IMG/VR virus record: IMGVR_UViG_3300042198_000079
Location: 80,635-144,634 of that record
Length of the DNA stretch: 64,000 bases
Source: a virus
Direction: 5' to 3' (one strand)
Shown here: one piece after another, positions 58,583 to 64,000 of the stretch
Layout of the letters: each line of letters begins with the position of its first letter
How positions within the stretch are numbered: position 1 is the stretch's first letter
Translations under genes and position numbers: made by a program
The notes under the pieces: model-generated
Seen by the model: the letters and a program-made list of their open reading frames with translations, nothing else
Told to the model about the DNA's origin: nothing
Database searches by the model: none

Positions 58583-59947
58583 ATGAACAACATTCTAACT
58601 GGAAAAATAATGATTATCGGTGGAATTTTAGTGACTTTTTGGAATAATATAAGAAATTTTACAAATTCTATAGTTTCGATATTTTGGAGACATGAATACT
58701 TTGATGGAGATTTGGGAATAGAACTTTTTGATTTAATTATAAAAAATTCAAAGGTCTATTCTTGGGGAAGTAGAGAATATTCAAACGAATTTGTATGGTC
58801 TAAGAAGAAACAAAAAAATTTAAGAGTTATTGTTTCTATGCCCACAATGTATTTTTGTCTATATAATAATAAAATACCTCTGATTTTAAATTATGATGTT
58901 TATGGAGGAGACTTTACCGGTTCGTGTTTATCTGTAAAATACTTTTCATTTTTGTTTTCTTTAGACGATCTTTTATTTAAAACGCAAAATATTTTCTTTA
59001 ATAAAAATTCTACAGAAAAAGCAAAAAAATCTAATTTTTTCTTGTATAGTGTTAGTAGCACTTCTGTTACAAATGTATTATCTTCGACGATGTTAGGCAA
59101 CAATAACGGTTCTATGGAACCTTCTGGGAGTCGTCATTCGGAAAACAAAAACAATTCAAACGAAGGACAAAAACAATTTATTCCAATTTTAAAAGACAAG
59201 GGAAAATATTATGGTTTTGATTACACAGAAGAAGTTTTTGGTGAATACGAAGAAACAAATAAAAAATCATATTATAAATCGAAATACTATGAAAGTTTAA
59301 AAACCGAAATATTATTTTGGACGAATAACAGAGACTGGTATGAAACTAGAGGGATTGTTTGGAAAAGAGGTGCCCTTTTAACAGGAAAGCAAGGAACTGG
59401 CAAATCTAGAATGGTTAGAGAAATTGCCCAAGAACTAAACCTCCCAATTGCACAGTTTAATATATCTGATATGTCTTCTACTGAATTTGATAATTTATTT
59501 AAAAATTATTCTAAACTCGGATATAATGGAAATGGATGCATAATCTTAATAGAAGATATAGATGTTATTTTTAATGGTAGAGTTAATATATTACAACAAA
59601 ATTTAGAAAAAAAATTATTATCGTTCGATACTTTGATAAATGCAATTTCAGGTATTAAAGAAAATTCTGGAATATTTGTAATAGTAACAACAAACCATAT
59701 TGAAAAATTAGATCCTGCATTAATTAGACCCGGAAGACTAGATTTTAAATTAGAAGTAGGAAACCCAGAAAAAGAAGGATATGAGTTTATTGCTAAACAA
59801 ATATTAAATGGATACGATGATGAAATTCATAATGTTATAAAAAGAGGAATCGAAGAACAAATGACTGTTTCCGAATTTGAAAATGCTTGTATAGAAAAAG
59901 CAATAGATTGTTTAGAAATAGACAAACAACTTGGAATTCTTGATTAA
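58583..59947 (+). CDS. BCS1-like membrane-anchored AAA ATPase
   Basis: A 454-residue protein. A probable N-terminal membrane helix (KIMIIGGILVTFWNNI, residues 8-23) is followed by a 220-residue BCS1-N-like region. The AAA domain has GALLTGKQGTGKSRMVREIA (Walker A), GCIILIEDIDVIF (Walker B), FVIVTTNHIEKLDPALIRPG and RPGRLDFKLEVG (second region with Arg fingers), as in mitochondrial BCS1 and its relatives. BCS1 translocates folded proteins across a membrane. In a phage it might handle a membrane or defence target; that is speculation. It is an early gene set among late tail genes. Confidence 0.75.
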   Translation: MNNILTGKIMIIGGILVTFWNNIRNFTNSIVSIFWRHEYFDGDLGIELFDLIIKNSKVYSWGSREYSNEFVWSKKKQKNLRVIVSMPTMYFCLYNNKIPLILNYDVYGGDFTGSCLSVKYFSFLFSLDDLLFKTQNIFFNKNSTEKAKKSNFFLYSVSSTSVTNVLSSTMLGNNNGSMEPSGSRHSENKNNSNEGQKQFIPILKDKGKYYGFDYTEEVFGEYEETNKKSYYKSKYYESLKTEILFWTNNRDWYETRGIVWKRGALLTGKQGTGKSRMVREIAQELNLPIAQFNISDMSSTEFDNLFKNYSKLGYNGNGCIILIEDIDVIFNGRVNILQQNLEKKLLSFDTLINAISGIKENSGIFVIVTTNHIEKLDPALIRPGRLDFKLEVGNPEKEGYEFIAKQILNGYDDEIHNVIKRGIEEQMTVSEFENACIEKAIDCLEIDKQLGILD

Positions 59948-60762
59948 AAAGTGGGTTCCGGTGTTCCGATTTCTCCAAAATAACTTTTATACATCATTTT
60001 AGAATAAGAAAATTTACAACTTCTAGTTATGTTGCTACTTGGTTTATAATCTAATTTAAATCCTGATATGTCATGAGGTTGACAATCGTAAAATTCCCAA
60101 GAGTTTCTGACTTGTATATCATCAGTAATACCTTTTCCGCCACATTCCAAACTCAATTGATAAATTGTAATTTTCGATTTTAAATCATCGTCGTTTGGAG
60201 ATAAATTAATAGATCCTTTATATCCACATGCAATTGACCAAGGTCTTAAAAAAGAATCTGTATATGAAACAACATGTTCTCTGAATTCTAATCCCAAAAT
60301 ATTTTCATTTTTTCTTGCAACTGTTACTGGAACTTGAATAAAATTAGAATCTTCCATTCCACCTGCATCCGTAGTGCTGTAACTATATCCGGGAATATCT
60401 GTAGATTCACAATATAAACAAACAAATGGAGTAGAATTTTTATCAGAATATCCGCCCATGTCTTTGAATAAAGTGTCTAATTTATCTAAATTTACATCTA
60501 ATTCACAATCTAATCCTTTTACTCTATTTTTAATATGTGATAAATTGTTCGGTTGAATAAATGCCACCCAATGCGATGACATTGGTAATTTTTTTCTAAT
60601 GTCGTCTCCGTAAATTTGAGATATAAATCTAATGAATATATTCTTATAAAAAGTATTAGTTTCTCTAGATTGTTTATATTTTAATAATTCAGCATATTTT
60701 TGTCTGACTATTTGTCTACCTTGTTGTCTAGACAGGCAAGAAAAATCGAAATTAGATGGCAT
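59944..60762 (-). CDS. Tail-tube-fold protein (gp54/gp19-like)
   Basis: A 272-residue protein. From about residue 115, DIPGYSYSTTDAGGMEDSNF, FREHVVSYTDSFLRPWSIA and VRNSWEFYDCQPHDISGFKL then KFSYSKMMYK follow the T4 tail-tube/tube-initiator pattern. The N-terminal helical part (LSRQQGRQIVRQKYAELLKY) resembles the start of tube-initiator proteins such as gp54 and gp48. A near-late box AATAAATA lies 10 bases upstream. Confidence 0.55.
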   Translation of the reverse strand: MPSNFDFSCLSRQQGRQIVRQKYAELLKYKQSRETNTFYKNIFIRFISQIYGDDIRKKLPMSSHWVAFIQPNNLSHIKNRVKGLDCELDVNLDKLDTLFKDMGGYSDKNSTPFVCLYCESTDIPGYSYSTTDAGGMEDSNFIQVPVTVARKNENILGLEFREHVVSYTDSFLRPWSIACGYKGSINLSPNDDDLKSKITIYQLSLECGGKGITDDIQVRNSWEFYDCQPHDISGFKLDYKPSSNITRSCKFSYSKMMYKSYFGEIGTPEPTF

Positions 60763-60775
60763 AATCTTTTTATAT

Positions 60776-60937
60776 TTATTTGTTTGTAGACTGTTCTTGT
60801 TGTTTCAAAGATCGATTAAACTTATCATCTACTTTGTTTCTAAGAATATTAACAATAGTTTTTTTAGCACCAATAGGATTTTGATCCATAACTGCATTTT
60901 TTACAAATTCTATAATTTCTTTTTGATACTTTTTCAT
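60776..60937 (-). CDS. Small prohead-core-like protein (gp67-like module)
   Basis: A 53-residue frame from ATG 60937 to TAA 60776. The product starts MKKYQKEIIEFVKNAVMDQN and continues with KKTIVNILRNKVDDKF; it is related to the N-terminus of the 215-residue late protein at 21687. The helical pattern recalls T4 gp67. A near-late box CATAAATA is 7 bases upstream. Confidence 0.55.
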   Translation of the reverse strand: MKKYQKEIIEFVKNAVMDQNPIGAKKTIVNILRNKVDDKFNRSLKQQEQSTNK

Positions 60938-60964
60938 ATTAATATATTTATGGCATTTGTAATT

Positions 60965-61321
60965 TCATTGCCAATTGTTTTTTTGATCTTTCATGGTTTT
61001 AATATTTCCTTCGTCTCTTGATTTTGCTTTAGAACCTTTTTTTCTTCTTTTTTTGTTTTTACCATATAGTAATGATGCAGGTATTCCTCTTTTTAATAAA
61101 ACAGCATCTCGTTTTCTTTTTGTATTTCTTTGCGAATCATTTACAAAAAAGTCTCCATTTTTTGCATTGCTGTCTTTGTCGTCTGTTGCTCTTCTCGGCA
61201 ATAATTCTTTTCTAGTATAATTATGCGATTTATATTTTCCTCTTTTAGATGCCTTTCTCGGAATTAATCTTTCCAAAATAAAGTCCTTGACAAATTCATC
61301 GAATTTAGGTAACATATACAC
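60965..61321 (-). CDS. Capsid-targeted, very basic protein
   Basis: A 118-residue protein starting at GTG 61321, or at ATG 61315 two codons later. Leader MLPKFDEFVKDFILE|RLIPRK has an I-L-E site. The mature part is rich in Lys and Arg (GKNKKRRKKGSKAKSRDEG) and probably binds DNA inside the head. An exact late box lies 5 bases before the GTG. It is divergent from the primase gene. Confidence 0.6.
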   Translation of the reverse strand: MYMLPKFDEFVKDFILERLIPRKASKRGKYKSHNYTRKELLPRRATDDKDSNAKNGDFFVNDSQRNTKRKRDAVLLKRGIPASLLYGKNKKRRKKGSKAKSRDEGNIKTMKDQKNNWQ

Positions 61322-61326
61322 ATATA

Positions 61327-61334
61327 TATTTATA
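61327..61334 (-). promoter_or_regulatory. Late promoter box TATAAATA
   Basis: Exact minus-strand box, 5 bases from the GTG at 61321; its last base is the first base of the primase ATG on the other strand. Confidence 0.7.
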
Positions 61335-62329
61335 TGTTAAAGATTAACAATAGATTTATTCTTTCTAAATTAGATTCGTTGGGAATAAATAAAACCTCCT
61401 CTGGAGGAAATTGGAAATTTTCTTGTCCTATTTGCAGAGAAGGCAAATCTTTCGGGAAAAAGAAAAGATGTTTTTTCTTAAAAGATGGATATTTCGTGTG
61501 TTTTAATTGTAGTAAAGCATGGAGTCCATATAATTTTTTTAATGAAATTTTGCAAATTTCATTAAAAGATTTCATATCAGAACACAATGAATATATAAAT
61601 GAAAACAAATCAGAAGACTTGTTTTTACAAAGGAAATATATTTCTCTTGAAGAAGAAAATGACGAAGAAGAATCGAATATTTTACCTTTTGGGTCTATTC
61701 ATTTAGAAGACAAAACACAAGTAGATTTTTATAAAAACGATTACAATATAAACAGTGCATTAGAATATTGCAAAAGAAGAAGATTGTTCGATGCAATAAA
61801 TAAAGTTCCTATTTATTTTACAAGTAAAGATTACATACATAAAAACAGAATCATACTACCATATTATAAAAACGGGAAAATTGTTCATTATCAATCTCGT
61901 TTAATAAAATCGTCTTCCTTTATTCCTAAATATTTGTCAAAACCGAATTCTAAAAAATGTTTCTTTAATGAAGACAATATTGATTGGGAATATCCTTATA
62001 TTTTCATTTTTGAAGGTCCGATTGACAGCATGTTTGTAAAAAACGGAATAGCAATGGGAGGATTAACATGTAATTCTGAACAAAAAGACATATTAGATTT
62101 TTATAAAATAACAAAAGAAATTATCTATGTATTGGATAATCAAATAGATAACAAAGAAGTAGTTACTCGTTATTTGAAGTTAGAGGAACAAGGAGAAAAA
62201 GTGTTTCTTTGGAACGATATTAAGGAAAAAGATATTAATGAATGGGTAGTGAAAAACCACAAAAATTTATTCGACTCAGAAAGAATTGTTAAAAATTCAG
62301 GAAGTCCTTTAATTTTATTAAATAGATAA
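61334..62329 (+). CDS. 61: DNA primase, gp61/DnaG-like
   Basis: A 331-residue primase. A zinc-binding domain (FSCPICREGKSF, then GYFVCFNCSKAW) lies at residues 30-65. A TOPRIM core follows with IFIFEGPIDSMFVKNGIAMG (the Glu motif) and IIYVLDNQIDN (the D-x-D-like motif). It makes RNA primers with the gp41 helicase. Length matches T4 gp61 (342 aa). No clear promoter is seen: its start lies directly on the divergent late box. Confidence 0.88.
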   Translation: MLKINNRFILSKLDSLGINKTSSGGNWKFSCPICREGKSFGKKKRCFFLKDGYFVCFNCSKAWSPYNFFNEILQISLKDFISEHNEYINENKSEDLFLQRKYISLEEENDEEESNILPFGSIHLEDKTQVDFYKNDYNINSALEYCKRRRLFDAINKVPIYFTSKDYIHKNRIILPYYKNGKIVHYQSRLIKSSSFIPKYLSKPNSKKCFFNEDNIDWEYPYIFIFEGPIDSMFVKNGIAMGGLTCNSEQKDILDFYKITKEIIYVLDNQIDNKEVVTRYLKLEEQGEKVFLWNDIKEKDINEWVVKNHKNLFDSERIVKNSGSPLILLNR

Positions 62330-62382
62330 TATGAAAAAATTTAATATATAAGAATAGTCAATTACTCCGTTTATCATTATAT

Positions 62383-62913
62383 TCAATACTCATTATATTC
62401 CATCACCTCTATTTCTAAAGTTTGGTGTATTTGCGATATTGTATCTAAAAAGTCTTGAAAATTTACTCCTCCTTCGATCCTAATCCTATTTTCTTTTTCT
62501 TTTCCTTCTAATGCTATGATAAAATTAAACAAATTAGAATCAAGTTGATCTTTTACTTTTATGTTTACTTCCAAAGGGTTTTCTCCGCGAAATTGTTCTA
62601 ACGCTTCATTTATATTTTCGTAATGTTTAATTACTTTTTGATCTAGTATGTTTTGTTCTTCTGCTGTATTTTTTTTATTGAAATTATAGATTAGTTCGAT
62701 CTTAGGAATTAAAAATATTATTTCTCCTTTTGAATTTTTACGTTTTTCAAATTTCAATGTGCCTATTTTAATATTTATCGAATCACTAATTTCTGATTTA
62801 AACTCTTTAAACATATCTATATATTCCTTCGGTGAATACTCATCTGGATTGTATGAATAATTCTTAGCAGTATTGTCGATGATTTCTGTTATAAATTCGT
62901 TAAACTTTTTCAT
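62383..62913 (-). CDS. Capsid-targeted hypothetical protein
   Basis: A 176-residue protein with leader MKKFNEFITE|IIDNTAK (I-T-E site at residue 10). The mature part has alternating strands and helices (KIGTLKFEKRKNSKGEIIFL) and no known motif. It follows the gene at 62922 by 8 bases and is probably co-transcribed with it from the late box at 63446. By its leader it should be an internal head protein. Confidence 0.58.
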   Translation of the reverse strand: MKKFNEFITEIIDNTAKNYSYNPDEYSPKEYIDMFKEFKSEISDSINIKIGTLKFEKRKNSKGEIIFLIPKIELIYNFNKKNTAEEQNILDQKVIKHYENINEALEQFRGENPLEVNIKVKDQLDSNLFNFIIALEGKEKENRIRIEGGVNFQDFLDTISQIHQTLEIEVMEYNEY

Positions 62914-62921
62914 ACAGGAGT

Positions 62922-63437
62922 TTATTTTTTCTTATCGCCATTAATACTATCGAACGGATCGGCAATTTTCTGACCAATCGATACTGCACCTATACCTTGA
63001 ATACGTGCTTTAATACGCGCAAGACCTTCAATAGCATCAGCAATACCTCTTTGTTGTTGAGTAATCAAGTTGAACAAATCCCTCTTTAATTTTGCGTCTG
63101 ATAGTTGGCTAACAGTAGACGCTAAAAAAGATCCAAGACTAGAAGGATCGTTTTCCACGTTTCCGATAACACTCGAAACTAAATCAATTTTATTAACCAT
63201 TTTTTTCAAAACAGCAGCATCGTTTTGGTTTGCATTCAAAATTTTGTTTTGTTGCATTCCTTGAAGTTCTGTGGATTTCCTGTTTAACATTTCGTCGGGA
63301 TCATCGTCTCCAAAATCTTCATCGTCTAAATTTATATCGTCCATTCCCATGTTGAGAGAATTGGTTTCTTCAAATAAAAGATTTGTTTTTTTTGCTTTGG
63401 TTAATTCTTTTAAAAAATTTCTCGCGTATATATCCAT
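62922..63437 (-). CDS. Capsid-targeted acidic protein, possible prohead core component
   Basis: A 171-residue protein if started at ATG 63437. The longer frame from 63470 is rejected because the late promoter lies inside its extension. Leader MDIYARNFLKE|LTKAKK has an L-K-E site, and a second Glu-rich site follows at LLFEE. An acidic stretch (DDINLDDEDFGDDDPDEM) is followed by helices (KKMVNKIDLVSSVIGNVEND; RDLFNLITQQQRGIADAIEG). Acidic, helical and leader-bearing proteins are typical of T4 prohead cores, but the identity is not certain. Confidence 0.6.
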   Translation of the reverse strand: MDIYARNFLKELTKAKKTNLLFEETNSLNMGMDDINLDDEDFGDDDPDEMLNRKSTELQGMQQNKILNANQNDAAVLKKMVNKIDLVSSVIGNVENDPSSLGSFLASTVSQLSDAKLKRDLFNLITQQQRGIADAIEGLARIKARIQGIGAVSIGQKIADPFDSINGDKKK

Positions 63438-63445
63438 ATCGAATA

Positions 63446-63453
63446 TATTTATA
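63446..63453 (-). promoter_or_regulatory. Late promoter box TATAAATA
   Basis: Exact minus-strand box, 8 bases upstream of the ATG at 63437. Confidence 0.75.
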
Positions 63454-63500
63454 CTTTGTGTTGCAAACAATAAAATTTTGACATAAAGTATTTAGAAAAT

Positions 63501-64000
63501 ATGTTAAAATTTAATAAACCTACTAATAATTTTTTATTTGTTTCGTGTACAAGACATACGAAAGCGAATTTTGAAAAACAAAATAAATTATACAAATCGA
63601 TAAAAATATTAGAAAAAATAGAAAACGTAGAATTTAAAATTCATTATGAGAATATTACAGGACTATCTAAAATTTATAATCAATATATAAATGAAAATTA
63701 TAGAAATAAAATTGTTATTTTTTTACATGACGATGTTATCATAGAAGATTTATTTTTAATTGAAAAATTAACAGATTCGCACAAAACAAATGATATAGTC
63801 GGTCTTGCTGGAACTGTTGGCGATATTGATTTTACATTACCACATCTAATGTGGCACACTTGTAGTTTTGATAATTGGTCTGAAAACATAAAACATTTAA
63901 GAGGTTTTGTTCAACATCCTCATCAATTATCCAGTCAAAATAATTTAATTATAAATCAAACAGCATTTGGATATTCGCCATGTAAAGTTAATTTCATTGA
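63501..64000 (+). CDS. Glycosyltransferase-like protein, N-terminal part (runs off right edge)
   Basis: The frame from ATG 63501 stays open to the window end (about 166 residues). The start NNFLFVSCTRHTKANFEKQN, then NKIVIFLHDDVIIEDLFLIE (D-D-x as nucleotide-sugar motif) and DIVGLAGTVGDIDF fit a GT-A enzyme. A TTGACA lies at 63478-63483, but its spacing to the ATG (23 bases) does not fit the usual promoter pattern here. The C-terminus lies outside the window. Confidence 0.6.
   Translation, partial: MLKFNKPTNNFLFVSCTRHTKANFEKQNKLYKSIKILEKIENVEFKIHYENITGLSKIYNQYINENYRNKIVIFLHDDVIIEDLFLIEKLTDSHKTNDIVGLAGTVGDIDFTLPHLMWHTCSFDNWSENIKHLRGFVQHPHQLSSQNNLIINQTAFGYSPCKVNFI

Noticed and set aside
62922-63470. 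Longer N-terminus starting at 63470
   Set aside because: The exact late box lies inside the extra codons, and the shorter start reveals a capsid-targeting leader.
63478-63501. TTGACA before the right-edge glycosyltransferase as an early promoter
   Set aside because: A 17-base spacer would put the -10 box on the ATG itself; the geometry does not match the others.
1-64000. tRNA genes
   Set aside because: I looked for GGTTCGA-type T-loops with neighbouring acceptor stems and found none that fold; scattered GTTCGA strings lie in coding sequence.

Overview
The window is part of the genome of a large, very AT-rich, T4-related contractile-tailed phage. The evidence is a set of T4-type genes: replicative helicase gp41 (partial at the left edge), UvsX recombinase, family-B DNA polymerase gp43, recombination nuclease gp46/gp47, late sigma factor gp55, Dda and UvsW helicases, primase gp61, aerobic ribonucleotide reductase NrdA/NrdB, dUTPase, head-completion protein gp4, baseplate proteins of gp53 and gp26 type, and tail-tube-fold proteins. 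I see no tRNA, rRNA or CRISPR array. The host cannot be named. Genes almost never have a Shine-Dalgarno sequence.

Layout. 1-16052 is a leftward block of replication, recombination and nucleotide genes with a MoxR ATPase/VWA metallopeptidase pair, two glycosyltransferases, a sulfotransferase-like protein, an IF-1-like protein and the late sigma factor. 16117-29682 is mostly rightward: Dda, a phosphoesterase, glycosyltransferases, small P-loop kinases, and nrdB and nrdA. nrdA is interrupted by two inteins. 29724-47532 is a mosaic accessory region with many proteins sharing an N-terminal signature, plus a NUDIX hydrolase, a subtilase, UvsW, a DNA methyltransferase and a GC-rich foreign cassette. 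47544-63453 holds tail and baseplate genes, a BCS1-like ATPase, primase and head-associated proteins. A glycosyltransferase-like gene runs off the right edge.

The most striking feature is a set of about sixteen proteins that begin with a short T4-type capsid-targeting sequence (M-x-S/T-F-K-x-[YF]-[LI]...) followed within about 10-27 residues by a probable prohead-protease site of type [LI]-x-E. In T4 such leaders send internal proteins into the prohead and are cut off by gp21. Here the passengers look like effectors or enzymes: a protein-kinase-like fold, an Ntn-hydrolase whose catalytic Cys would be exposed exactly by cleavage at L-N-E|C, a HELGH metallopeptidase, a NUDIX hydrolase, ADP-ribosyltransferase-like proteins, an acetyltransferase-like protein and very basic proteins. 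The inference is that this phage packages and injects a large protein arsenal.

Two promoter classes can be read directly. TTGACA-like boxes 17 bases from a TAnnnT box lie so close to the start codons (about 34-38 bases from the first base of the -35 box to the start codon) that the mRNAs should be leaderless or nearly so. Late TATAAATA boxes lie mostly 5-11 bases before the start codons of virion and leader-bearing genes. In five places the TGA stop of the upstream gene lies inside a TTGA-type -35 box; four of these belong to good promoters. The phage also encodes an IF-1-like protein. Functions are assigned from motifs read by eye; no database search was possible.
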